From: Clostridia bacterium
GTDB taxonomy: Bacteria > Bacillota > Clostridia > Christensenellales > Pumilibacteraceae
Direction of reading: 5' to 3'
DNA length: 58,645 bases
NCBI GenBank assembly: GCA_017500845.1
Contig: JAFVXY010000008.1
Coordinates: 1 to 58,645 of the forward strand
In this document: piece by piece, positions 1 to 7,122 of the stretch
Numbering within the stretch: position 1 is the first letter of the stretch
Layout of the letters: each line of letters begins with the position of its first letter
The notes under the pieces: model-generated
Told to the model about the DNA's origin: nothing
What the model saw: the letters and a program-made list of their open reading frames with translations, nothing else
The model's database searches: none
Made by a program: the position numbers and the translations under genes

Positions 1-330
1 AGTTAAACCGAAGAGGCGCAGAAGGTCACGGCTTTTTATGTTTGAGAGTCTTGTTATTCTGTAAGTAGTTAAACCAACCGTCAGGCGTGTCGTCACCGAA
101 CATGTGTTTGAGAGTCTTGTTATTCTGTAAGGAGTTAAACCAACTGAGCGCATAATGTGTCATACGCTATTGTTTGAGAGTCTTGTTATTCTGTAAGTAG
201 TTAAACCATTTTGGAAGAGATATTGCAATCACAACGGGTTTGAGAGTCTTGTTATTCTGTAAGTAGTTAAACCTGTTATTACTTGCGTTCATAGCTCTGA
301 CTTGTTTGAGAGTCTTGTTATTCTGTAAAG
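1..330 (+). CRISPR. CRISPR array, trailer end, type II-like repeat
   Basis: Repeats of 36 nt begin GTTTGAGAGTC and end AGTTAAACC. Full copies lie at 40-75, 106-141, 172-207 and 238-273; a 9-nt repeat end is at 1-9 and a degenerate last copy at 304-330 that diverges after CTGTAA. The copy at 106-141 has one T-to-G change. Five spacers (10-39, 76-105, 142-171, 208-237, 274-303) are all exactly 30 nt and unrelated to each other. The 36/30 spacing and the GTTTGAGAG start are typical of Cas9-associated (type II) repeats. The degenerate copy at the right marks the trailer, so the array is read left to right, and the leader and cas genes should lie beyond the left edge. No cas gene is visible to the right. 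Confidence 0.97.
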
Positions 331-390
331 TGCTTTTTCATTTTCCCTTATTTTGCTTGACTAAGTGATTATCTTAATATATACTAACTT

Positions 391-489
391 GTAGTTAAAC
401 GGTTTAGCCGTTTATCCCCGCCGATTATCATTTTTATATGACGTACGGCAGTGCCCCGAGTGGTCTAATCTCGGGGACTTTTTTATTTG
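391..489 (+). ncRNA. Candidate tracrRNA or other small RNA after the CRISPR array
   Basis: Three consecutive hairpins are visible. The first is AAACGG/CCGTTT at 397-413. The second is GCCG/CGGC at 420-449 with an inner TCAT/ATGA stem. The third is a strong terminator, CCCCGAG/CTCGGGG at 454-476, followed by a T run at 479-484. The segment opens with GTAGTTAAAC, identical to the end of the CRISPR repeat, and the first hairpin followed by TTTATC resembles the nexus of a tracrRNA. UUAAAC (395-400) could pair with the first six bases of the repeat. The sequence just upstream pairs poorly with the rest of the repeat, so a convincing anti-repeat is missing. It may be a remnant repeat fused to an unrelated terminator. 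The rest of 331-610 shows no gene. Confidence 0.35.
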
Positions 490-610
490 CACGAAAAGGG
501 TTACATTTATTTGTAAATCTCAAGTGATGTTTAGAATGCGAGAGAAACTCTTTTGTATGCAAAAATAACGATGGCAAATTTTTTTATATTGCATAATTAG
601 GCAAAAGGGA

Positions 611-639
611 TTGAAATTTTTTGAATAACGGTTTATAAT
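611..639 (+). promoter_or_regulatory. Sigma-A-type promoter of nudC
   Basis: A -35 TTGAAA (611-616) and a -10 TATAAT (634-639) are separated by exactly 17 bp, about 70 bp before the nudC start. Only the sequence match supports this. Confidence 0.7.
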
Positions 640-708
640 AGCTTTATCAAAGCAAATTTGATGTTAAGCTTACATTGCTTTGCGTGAAAATACTTAGGAG
701 AAGAGCTT

Positions 709-1551
709 ATGATACAAGAAATTTTGCCACACGTATACGACGTTACATACAAGAAGGCTGAGGTTATGCCGGACGATACCGTGCTTGTGTACCGTGACGG
801 CGCACTGCTTTGCCGTGTGGTTGATGGGATAGTAAGTTATCCGACGGCACGCGAGATCGAAAGCGTTTGCCGTGACGTTTACAAAAAGGCAAAGTTTATG
901 TTCGTGATAGACGGAGCAAACTTTTTTGAGGTACAAAAAGAGGACATAAAGCCATTTTTAGACTATGAGTACGTACCAAAGCTTGCTTTTAGGCAGCTTA
1001 GCCCCGATTATTTGGTGTTTGCGGGCGTTACGGGCTTTCACGTGCACGATTGGTATGCCGATACAAGCTACTGCGGTAGGTGCGGAAGCAATATGAAGGG
1101 CTCGACAACCAAGCGCGCTATGGTGTGTCCGAGTTGCGGCAAAACGTATTATCCACAAATATGTCCGAGTGTAATCGTGGGTGTTATAGATGGGGATAGA
1201 TTGTTGCTTGCAAAGTATGCGACAAGTCACAGCAAGCATCGCAATTATGCTCTTATAGCCGGTTACGTCGAGGTGGGCGAAAGCTTTGAGGACACCGTTA
1301 GGCGCGAAGTGATGGAAGAGGTCGGGCTTAAGGTAAAAAATATTCGCTACTACAAAAGTCAGCCGTGGCCGTTTACCAATACTCTGCTTGCAGGGTATTT
1401 TTGCGAGGTGGACGGAAGCAGCGAAGTTACCGTGGACCAAAGCGAACTGTCTACCGCGGTATGGCTTACCCGTGACGAAATCCCCCAAATAAGCACTGTT
1501 AGCCTGACGGGGACAATGATGATGGCGTTCAAAAGAAATGATAGAGTGTAG
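709..1551 (+). CDS. nudC: NADH pyrophosphatase NudC-like Nudix hydrolase
   Basis: This enzyme hydrolyses NAD(H), and in other bacteria NAD-capped RNA 5' ends, to the mononucleotides. The protein has 280 aa. A zinc ribbon has Cys122, Cys125, Cys140 and Cys143. The Nudix box spans residues 185-207 with the full G-x5-E-x7-RE-x2-EE-x-G spacing (Gly185, Glu191, Arg199-Glu200, Glu203-Glu204, Gly206). The NudC-specific motif SQPWPF sits at 217-222. Length is near the family norm of about 260-310. The start is supported by an AGGAG ribosome binding site and a promoter at 611-639. The N-terminal domain is poorly conserved, as usual for the family. A short hairpin overlaps the stop codon. Confidence 0.92.
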   Translation: MIQEILPHVYDVTYKKAEVMPDDTVLVYRDGALLCRVVDGIVSYPTAREIESVCRDVYKKAKFMFVIDGANFFEVQKEDIKPFLDYEYVPKLAFRQLSPDYLVFAGVTGFHVHDWYADTSYCGRCGSNMKGSTTKRAMVCPSCGKTYYPQICPSVIVGVIDGDRLLLAKYATSHSKHRNYALIAGYVEVGESFEDTVRREVMEEVGLKVKNIRYYKSQPWPFTNTLLAGYFCEVDGSSEVTVDQSELSTAVWLTRDEIPQISTVSLTGTMMMAFKRNDRV

Positions 1552-1570
1552 TCAAAATGTGACTACGTAT
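1548..1570 (+). repeat. Small hairpin overlapping the nudC stop, one of two related copies
   Basis: GTAGTC and GACTAC form a 6-bp stem around AAAATGT and lead into TACGTATATAATTTTTT. A related stretch, GAGTCAAAATGCGACCTACG, lies at 12119-12138 before the MATE gene. Both share GTCAAAATG, then YGAC and TACGTAT. The hairpin could be a weak terminator for nudC or a short dispersed element. Evidence is only the two similar copies. Confidence 0.4.
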
Positions 1571-1621
1571 ATAATTTTTTAATTCCGTTTAGACCAATAT
1601 AAGACTGTTTTAGGAGCAAGT

Positions 1622-2563
1622 GTGAACGAACAGCTGCAAAAAATTAAAAGCACTGCGCTTTATAAAAGTGTTACAAAAAAGAGCGAAAGTTACGCGCGTT
1701 TTTTGCGTTCAAGAGTTGCTCCGCATATAGCAAGCGAGCTTGGTGAGGAGATGGTTCGGTTTGCTATGGGTCGCAGAGCTTTCTCGTCCGTTCTTAAAAT
1801 AGCAAGGCGCGAGTATTTTACGGGCAAAACCCCGTTATCTAATCCCGAGCTTCATTTGGTTATCGCGCAGTCAGGCGGAGGCAAGAGCGAGCTTAGAAAA
1901 ATGCTTTTTGAGGGCAAGAAAATGCTTTCGTTTAATACCGACGATTTCAAGTGCTATCATCCTTTGTGTGATGCTTTGCTTGCAGCCGAGCCTACCTTGT
2001 TTGGCGCATTGACAGGACTTGATTCGTATCTGCTTTGCGAAACGCTTTTTAGCGAGGCGGTGCAAAATGGTTTTAGTGTGCTTACCGAGATTACGCCGTT
2101 GCCTAACGACCTGTTGGGTGTAAACATAGCGGATATTCAAGGCAAAGGATATAAGGTGATCGCCCACGTGCTTGCTGTAAGCGAGGTAAACAGCTTGCTT
2201 GCCATTCACGAAAGGTACGAGCAGGCTTTGATAGTGGACGCACCCACACCAAAGCTTACCGATTTTGCAAGGGCGATAGATTCGGTTGAGGCAACTCAGC
2301 TTGCACTAAATAAGCTTATCCGTGACGGTGTAGAAGTCAAGCTATACGCAAGACAGGGCAAAAGTGTGGTATACGTTCCGTGCAAAAATGAAGATACGTA
2401 TGCCCGTTTTTTGGATCTTAGACAGCAGGATAGGGCACAGGCGTTGCCTGCAATAGAAAATAGAATTGCCGCATTACGTCAAAAAATGAAGGAAAGAAAT
2501 GCCCCTAATGAGCAAGCTTGTCAGCTTGAAAAAATTTACAAGCTATTACTTGAACAAAAGTAA
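1622..2563 (+). CDS. Zeta-toxin-like P-loop kinase without a visible antitoxin
   Basis: The 313-aa protein matches the zeta toxin/PezT fold, whose known members phosphorylate UDP-N-acetylamino sugars and so block cell-wall synthesis. A Walker A-like loop AQSGGGKS lies at 82-89. NTDDF (105-109) followed by HP matches the zeta NxD..HP segment. Glu156 and Thr158 sit where the catalytic Glu is expected. A later ERYE (197-200) and LYAR complete the pattern. An extra 75 residues precede the kinase core and about 70 follow it. The start is GTG at 1622, chosen because TAGGAG sits 5-7 nt upstream. No epsilon-like ORF lies before or after. It may be a chromosomal kinase repurposed for another substrate rather than a toxin. 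Confidence 0.75.
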   Translation: MNEQLQKIKSTALYKSVTKKSESYARFLRSRVAPHIASELGEEMVRFAMGRRAFSSVLKIARREYFTGKTPLSNPELHLVIAQSGGGKSELRKMLFEGKKMLSFNTDDFKCYHPLCDALLAAEPTLFGALTGLDSYLLCETLFSEAVQNGFSVLTEITPLPNDLLGVNIADIQGKGYKVIAHVLAVSEVNSLLAIHERYEQALIVDAPTPKLTDFARAIDSVEATQLALNKLIRDGVEVKLYARQGKSVVYVPCKNEDTYARFLDLRQQDRAQALPAIENRIAALRQKMKERNAPNEQACQLEKIYKLLLEQK

Positions 2564-2566
2564 ATG

Positions 2567-2592
2567 AAAAAAACACCTGTTCGGTGTTTTTT
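2567..2592. terminator. Bidirectional intrinsic terminator
   Basis: AAAAAACACC and GGTGTTTTTT form a stem around TGTTC, with A and T runs on both sides. It lies between the convergent zeta-like gene and the XRE regulator gene and can serve both. Confidence 0.85.
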
Positions 2593-2632
2593 TTCATTTC
2601 ATATATTTTTTATAGCAAGATAGGATTTGCAT

Positions 2633-2845
2633 TTAATATTCCTTTCTGCCGCAAACTATATCGATGCTAACGCCAAAATAATCTGCAATTTTCCAGCATT
2701 CGATGATGCTTGGCTCGTTTAGGCCCTGCTCCCAACGTGATAGGTTTGCTTGACTTGTTCCAATTTCTTTTGCCAGCTCGCGTTGAGAGAGCTTTCTTTC
2801 TTTCCTTAATTCTAAGATTTTGTTTTGCTTAAAGCTATATTCCAT
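2633..2845 (-). CDS. XRE-family helix-turn-helix regulator
   Basis: This 70-aa protein is essentially one Cro/CI-type HTH domain. Residues 10-64 contain the usual LRKERKLSQRELA, then IGTSQANLSRWEQG as the recognition region. There is no effector domain. It is transcribed away from the lipoprotein gene at 2956; the gap between them holds two near-identical palindromes, one on the spacer of the lipoprotein promoter. The expected job is therefore repression of that gene and possibly of itself. There is no ribosome binding site before the ATG. A TATAAA lies 8 nt upstream, so the mRNA may be leaderless or nearly so. The target assignment is inference. Confidence 0.88.
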   Translation of the reverse strand: MEYSFKQNKILELRKERKLSQRELAKEIGTSQANLSRWEQGLNEPSIIECWKIADYFGVSIDIVCGRKEY

Positions 2846-2855
2846 ACAACAAGTT

Positions 2856-2907
2856 TATACAAATATGTATAAAAATACTTGACTTATACAAATTTGTATC
2901 ATATAAT
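2856..2907 (+). promoter_or_regulatory. Promoter with two palindromic operators
   Basis: The promoter for the lipoprotein gene is TTGACT (2879-2884), 17 bp, TATAAT (2902-2907). The spacer holds the perfect 14-bp palindrome ATACAAATTTGTAT (2886-2899). A second copy, TATACAAATATGTATA, is at 2856-2871, centred 29 bp upstream and so on nearly the same DNA face. A repressor bound at the first site would cover the polymerase contact region. A third inverted repeat, AGTTCT-ATT-AGAACT at 2920-2934, lies in the leader. The neighbouring XRE protein is the obvious ligand, by inference. Confidence 0.8.
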
Positions 2908-2955
2908 ACGTTTATTAACAGTTCTATTAGAACTACTTTATTTATGGGAGGGAAA

Positions 2956-4758
2956 ATGAAGAAAGCTTTTTTTGTATTATTGTTATCACTTGTTTTGGCT
3001 TTTTCGCTTCTTGCTTGCGATAATGGTAGCGGCGGTCCTGACGACGGTACGCAGCCAACACGTAGTTTTACCGTAACATGGATTGATGAGAATGGGAATA
3101 CTATTTCGTCAGATACAATAGACGCGGGAAGCATTCCCACATGCAATTATACAGTAGAGGACACAGTGGAATGGGACTATACCCTTGAGGGCTGGGCGAC
3201 CTCGGTTGGCGGTGATGTGCTTTCGGCAATTCCAGCAGCCGATGCAAACGCTACATATTACGCCGTGGTAACTGCCGTAAAGCAAAAATATACTGTTACC
3301 TTTAATACAGGCGGAGGAAGCAATGTGCCTTCGCAAACGGTAGAGTACGGCGAAATCCTATCATTACCAGAGACGCCTACTTATGACGGACATAGGTTTG
3401 TAGGATGGAGCTACGATCAAAACGGCATGGAAGCTGTAGATTTTAATAAAGCAATAACAGCTAACGACGAATATTTTGCTATTTGGAACGAGGTGGTAGA
3501 TGCGAAGGCATTGCTTGCATCACTTCTTTCAGGATATAGTCTTAATCCATGGTCGTTTATTCCCGAATGCATGCGCTCAGATTATGCGCAAAACGTGGTG
3601 CAATCTAATGAGATTATACAGGACTATTCCAGCTTTATTGATACCGCAAGCATAGTTTACGGATTTGGTGAGCAGTGGCATATGGTACATGACAATTTAG
3701 AACAGTCCGAAGCATTTTTTTCTGTTCTCAGCGTTATAGACACGGTCGCCGCTTCTTCTATTACGGCATTCAACAATTATTTTGACAGCAATCCTGCGGA
3801 TACAGCGCGCCATACTTTTATGAACGGTAATTATGATATTACCATAGATTTAAGTCAAGAGTTTATTACTTACGTGATTGAATACTCCGCCACACTTCCT
3901 ATTTTTGGTGAGCAGTCTATACAAATTGCGCTTGCCATGCACATAGAGAGCGGTGAAAGGATAGGTAGAATTCAGTTGGGTGACGCTAACGCCTTATCGT
4001 ATAAATTCAACGAGAACTCGTACGAATTTGCCATCAAATATCTTGGGGTAAGAAGAGCGATGCTTTCGATTGAAAGAACGAACGACGGTGTAAATGGCAA
4101 GATTTATGAATATCTTACTGTTTCATCCTTAGAAATAGGAAGCTGTGCAGAATTTTATATTACCGATAATTATGTGTCCGTGGTCGGCAACAAGGCAGAC
4201 AATATGATAGGATTTACGGGTTACATAAACGAGCTTTATGACGCAACAAACGGACGTATGCTTGGATACGAGGTTAAGGAAACGCTATCTTCAATAGTAT
4301 ATAATACTCTTTGGTTTAACATTAGCGATATTGCAGGTATAAGCTCTATAAAATATCAGCCGGCAAGCGAAGATGCGGAAGCTACTGTATATACCAACAA
4401 TAAGTCCACGGCTTGGGAAAATAAAAAGGTCGGAGGAATAGGTGTTAAGATGCTATCCCGTCGCTATGATATAGAGTTTAGAACGCAATACGTATATTCC
4501 TACGATGTTCAGAGTGGTAAATACGTGGAGCATAAAATCCAAGTGCCGATGCTTTTCGTTCAGGAGGAGAACTACGGTACGCTTGTTGATGACATAGAAG
4601 AAAAAAACAATATCAGCATAGTTATTACGCTTTCAAACGCACACATAGAAAAAATAATGCTTGATTATGATATTCTTATTCCCGCCTTCGAGCTTATAAA
4701 AGATGAGATGACGTCGCAGGAAATCGTAGATTACATCGGTAGCAAAATAGAATTTTAA
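2956..4758 (+). CDS. Lipoprotein with InlB B-type repeats
   Basis: The 600-aa protein starts with a lipoprotein signal peptide whose lipobox LLAC puts the lipidated Cys at residue 21. I chose ATG 2956 because the ATG at 2944 is part of the GGGAGGG ribosome binding site region. Two beta-grasp repeats follow. One starts near FTVTWIDENG. The second is a clear InlB B-type (Listeria-Bacteroides) repeat with YTVTFNTGGGSNVPSQTV and GHRFVGW. The remaining roughly 430 residues match nothing I recognise. Such repeats are usually on surface or secreted proteins. The promoter at 2879-2907 with palindromes suggests repression by the divergent XRE protein. A membrane protein gene follows 17 bp downstream. 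Confidence 0.85.
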   Translation: MKKAFFVLLLSLVLAFSLLACDNGSGGPDDGTQPTRSFTVTWIDENGNTISSDTIDAGSIPTCNYTVEDTVEWDYTLEGWATSVGGDVLSAIPAADANATYYAVVTAVKQKYTVTFNTGGGSNVPSQTVEYGEILSLPETPTYDGHRFVGWSYDQNGMEAVDFNKAITANDEYFAIWNEVVDAKALLASLLSGYSLNPWSFIPECMRSDYAQNVVQSNEIIQDYSSFIDTASIVYGFGEQWHMVHDNLEQSEAFFSVLSVIDTVAASSITAFNNYFDSNPADTARHTFMNGNYDITIDLSQEFITYVIEYSATLPIFGEQSIQIALAMHIESGERIGRIQLGDANALSYKFNENSYEFAIKYLGVRRAMLSIERTNDGVNGKIYEYLTVSSLEIGSCAEFYITDNYVSVVGNKADNMIGFTGYINELYDATNGRMLGYEVKETLSSIVYNTLWFNISDIAGISSIKYQPASEDAEATVYTNNKSTAWENKKVGGIGVKMLSRRYDIEFRTQYVYSYDVQSGKYVEHKIQVPMLFVQEENYGTLVDDIEEKNNISIVITLSNAHIEKIMLDYDILIPAFELIKDEMTSQEIVDYIGSKIEF

Positions 4759-4775
4759 AAAATGAGGTAAAATAA

Positions 4776-5201
4776 ATGAAAAGACGTGTTAATGCTTTTG
4801 TGTGGAGTAGTATTTTTGCGGCGGTAATGCTTGTAATTGGCGTTGTTGTTTCGGTTAGCACTGGAAAATATTCAAACCTTGCTATTTTTGGCGGTCTTGC
4901 ACTTTGCGGCTTTGCCCTTATAATTTGTCTTATTTTAAAAAATAATTTTGTCGGCGAAATGATGGAAAATATTTTTGAGTGGGGCTTTGTGACAATGCCG
5001 GGATTAATTTTTACGCTTGATCTCGATGGCATAATATGGCTTCTTACCGTGAAGCTTCTGTTTTGGATATTGGGGATTATTCTTGCTTGTCTTTGCGGAA
5101 TGCTGGCAATAGGAGTAGGGCTTATTGTATCAATTTTTGTAGTCCCCTATGCAATAATGAAGGAGTTTAAAGGCGGCGTAAAGCCAGAAAACGTACAGTA
5201 G
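4776..5201 (+). CDS. Small multi-pass membrane protein
   Basis: I do not recognise this 141-aa protein. It has about four hydrophobic segments: residues about 8-28, 34-54, 71-100 and 100-127. The tail is short and charged. It follows the lipoprotein gene after 17 bp with a GAGGT ribosome binding site, so the two are probably one transcript ending at the terminator near 5327. A membrane partner of the lipoprotein is possible but is only suggested by position. Confidence 0.75.
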   Translation: MKRRVNAFVWSSIFAAVMLVIGVVVSVSTGKYSNLAIFGGLALCGFALIICLILKNNFVGEMMENIFEWGFVTMPGLIFTLDLDGIIWLLTVKLLFWILGIILACLCGMLAIGVGLIVSIFVVPYAIMKEFKGGVKPENVQ

Positions 5202-5326
5202 CCCTTCATTATACCGATTTACCAACGTAAGGTAAGTTATGTAGCGCAAAAGGGCAGTCTAAGATAGGCATTGCTTAAGCTTGGTGAGCTTTACAAAAAC
5301 AAAGGTCGCCAAAAACGGCATATCAA

Positions 5327-5354
5327 CAAAAAACACCCTCTAAGGGTGTTTTTT
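5327..5354. terminator. Bidirectional intrinsic terminator
   Basis: AAAAAACACCC and GGGTGTTTTTT form a stem around TCTAA. It lies between the rightward membrane-protein gene and the leftward gene at 5419-5856. The stretch 5202-5326 holds no feature I can support. Confidence 0.85.
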
Positions 5355-5418
5355 GAAACCAATAAAAATTATGAGATACAGTGTTATTAGCGCACAAGGC
5401 ACGCAAACAATCCCGTTT

Positions 5419-5856
5419 TTACAAAAAGGTTTTAAGCGAGTCCACAAACTCCTCCTCGTGGCTGATTATTCTGTCCACGATAGAGGTAAGCTCGGCATTT
5501 TCGACAGGGTACTCGCGGCGCGCTCTTATTGCATCGGTGATTCCCATTGTCGTGCCTCTAACCAGCATTTCGGATAACTTGGCAGAGTCGTTGTCAGATA
5601 GCGTTTTCAGCTTGATGCTGACAAACGACATAGTCTTGGCTACGACGTCGACATCGCTAAGCTTAACTTGATGCTGCAAGGCAAGCTCCTGTATCTTTAG
5701 TGTAGAATCAAGGTAGAATTTGTTTTGCTTGCGAATAAGCTCAGCCAGCTTAGGATTTTCGATACGCTCCATAATGCAGTCGATGGCGTAGCTTCCCATT
5801 CTTACGTTTTCATAAGCCTTGTTTATAAGACTGATAAAATTATTTTGGTGTTCCAT
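5419..5856 (-). CDS. Helical-bundle protein, possibly ferritin-like
   Basis: This 145-aa protein appears entirely helical and has no signal peptide or membrane span. Its four amphipathic segments and the acidic/His cluster SHEEEF near the C-terminus resemble small ferritin-like or four-helix-bundle proteins, but I cannot see two full metal-ligand pairs, so the family is uncertain. A good ribosome binding site (AAGGAG) precedes the ATG. It stands alone between the terminator at 5327 and the riboswitch region. No function is assigned. Confidence 0.72.
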   Translation of the reverse strand: MEHQNNFISLINKAYENVRMGSYAIDCIMERIENPKLAELIRKQNKFYLDSTLKIQELALQHQVKLSDVDVVAKTMSFVSIKLKTLSDNDSAKLSEMLVRGTTMGITDAIRARREYPVENAELTSIVDRIISHEEEFVDSLKTFL

Positions 5857-6087
5857 AATTATCTCCTTTGCTTATCGTTAGCATTTTGGCGCAGAAATAT
5901 TCATAGGCGTGACGTGAGTAATGATTTACGCCGGATCAACCATACAAAACAAGCATACAATCGGTAGCTTGGTTACCTGCATAGGTGAAAGCGCTTTTCT
6001 TTAACCCCAATAGACACTTTTATGTATTAGCTTCTTCGTTATGTAGAGCAGCGTTAAAGATTTTATTCCTTAACCGTACAAAATTTG

Positions 6088-6259
6088 TTGACTTTTTTAT
6101 TCACATTTAATAAAATAAAAATAACCATAAAGAGTGCGTTAGGGACAGCCCCTTTGACCGCACAGCAACCTGCTTAAATAGCAAGGTGCTAAAGGCTGAA
6201 TGATGGGTATGTATATTTTTTGTTAGTATTAAGCCCGTCGACGATGGGTTTTTCTTTTT
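6088..6259 (+). promoter_or_regulatory. SAM-I-like riboswitch with intrinsic terminator
   Basis: The promoter is TTGACT (6088-6093), 17 bp, TAAAAT (6111-6116), placing the RNA start near 6123. The aptamer (about 6121-6210) shows S-box landmarks: AAGAGTGCG, AGGGACAGCCCC, GCACAGCAACC, then AAGGTGCTAA. P1 pairs 6121-6128 with 6203-6210 (7 of 8 pairs). P2 is GTGCG/CGCAC. P3 is ACCTGCT/AGCAAGGT. No P4 is evident, as in compact SAM-I/IV variants. The terminator AGCCCGTC/GATGGGTT (6232-6250) leads into a T run. GATGGGT occurs both in the P1 3' strand (6202-6208) and in the terminator (6243-6249), so the P1 strand can act as antiterminator. Ligand binding should therefore switch transcription off. 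5857-6087 shows nothing else I can support. Confidence 0.78.
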
Positions 6260-6296
6260 GCCTCTTTATGAAAAATATTATTTGGAGGCATTATAT

Positions 6297-6617
6297 ATGC
6301 AAAATTACAAGGAAATATGTGGCGAAAAAGAGTGTGTTTGGTTTGAAATAAAATCAATTGAAGGCGAAAAGTTCTTAAAATGGGCAAAAGAACTTGGTTG
6401 TGTATGGGTTGGTGGTAAAGAAATTGAACCGCATAAAGGCGTAGATTTTTTACATTTTTCCATTCGCAGTGATGGAACGGTAGCGTATGTTGATATGATT
6501 GCGTGGTTTGTAAAACATCCTAAATTTGAAAATGTAAAAAGATACGTATTTAGCGAATATATCAAAGGTGTAAAAGTTGGACCTAAATCATATATGGTAT
6601 TGAGTTCGCTACAGTAA
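6297..6617 (+). CDS. Unknown 106-aa protein under riboswitch control
   Basis: I do not recognise this protein. It is soluble, about 106 aa, with aromatic-rich stretches such as GCVWVGGKEIEP and HFSIRSDGTVAYV, and a basic C-terminus. No signal peptide or membrane span is present. The start is ATG 6297, 9 nt after GGAGG; an upstream TTG at 6258 falls in the terminator and is rejected. It is the first gene after a SAM-I-like riboswitch, which normally controls methionine, cysteine or SAM genes. A role in that metabolism is possible but no motif supports it. AT-rich codon use differs from nearby core genes, so it may be acquired. Confidence 0.8.
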   Translation: MQNYKEICGEKECVWFEIKSIEGEKFLKWAKELGCVWVGGKEIEPHKGVDFLHFSIRSDGTVAYVDMIAWFVKHPKFENVKRYVFSEYIKGVKVGPKSYMVLSSLQ

Positions 6618-6710
6618 TTCTATTATTAGGAATAATGAATTTGATATAAGAACAAGCCTTTGTCAATAAAAATTGAAACCCTAAGAGTGCAAAACAGGAG
6701 AATATATATA

Positions 6711-6959
6711 ATGAAAAATATACACAATCACGACGAGTATCGTAAATTTAAAAGTACAACCGGAGGCTCTGATGATGGCGGCGGTTCGGGAGGCGATCCG
6801 AGAGGTGGCGGTCCGGGTTGTGCTGTTTAGATTGTTGTTGGAATTGTAGTCTATATGCTAATATCTTTCATTGGCGATGGCGCGAGTTTGGAAGCGATAG
6901 AAACTCTGGTAGCTTTTGGATTGATCGCTTTTTGGCTGGTAAAATGGCTGTATGGATAA
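6711..6959 (+). pseudogene. Small glycine-rich membrane protein interrupted by TAG
   Basis: A CAGGAG ribosome binding site precedes ATG 6711. The first 39 codons encode a hydrophilic N-terminus and a Gly/Asp-rich linker ending GGGPGCAV, then TAG at 6828-6830. The same frame continues without another stop for 42 codons, to TAA at 6957-6959. That part encodes a hydrophobic segment (IVVGIVVYMLISFIG) and a second one ending FWLVKWLYG. The joined 82-codon product makes sense as a small membrane protein. Other genes here end in TAG, so TAG is a normal stop. The gene is either newly inactivated or read through. An internal ATG at 6855 lacks a clear ribosome binding site. Confidence 0.65.
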
Positions 6960-7006
6960 TTACTGCTTAAATGGTCTAGAAAAAATAATAAATTAAACAA
7001 GACAAT

Positions 7007-7039
7007 GCGCCTTAAAGGATTACCTTTTGGGCGCTTTTT
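7007..7039 (+). terminator. Intrinsic terminator
   Basis: GCGCC...GGCGC with an inner AAAGG/CCTTT pairing is followed by TTTTTATT. It closes the transcript of the amber-interrupted gene and precedes the ZIP transporter gene. Confidence 0.8.
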
Positions 7040-7122
7040 ATTGTATAGCGCACACTTTTTGAGTGTGGCAGGTGGGTACAAAAAATCATACGATGGAGTA
7101 GGATAAACCATAGGAGATACGT

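Noticed and set aside
1..330. Array as a type V (Cas12a) system
   Set aside because: The repeat does not end in the TAGAT-type stem-loop of Cas12a repeats, and starts GTTTGAGAG as in Cas9 systems.
2944..2955. ATG 2944 as the lipoprotein start
   Set aside because: It lies in the GGGAGGG ribosome binding site region; ATG 2956 gives a clean lipoprotein signal peptide.
6258..6296. TTG start at 6258 for the riboswitch-controlled gene
   Set aside because: It lies in the T run of the attenuator and has no ribosome binding site; ATG 6297 has GGAGG at the right distance.
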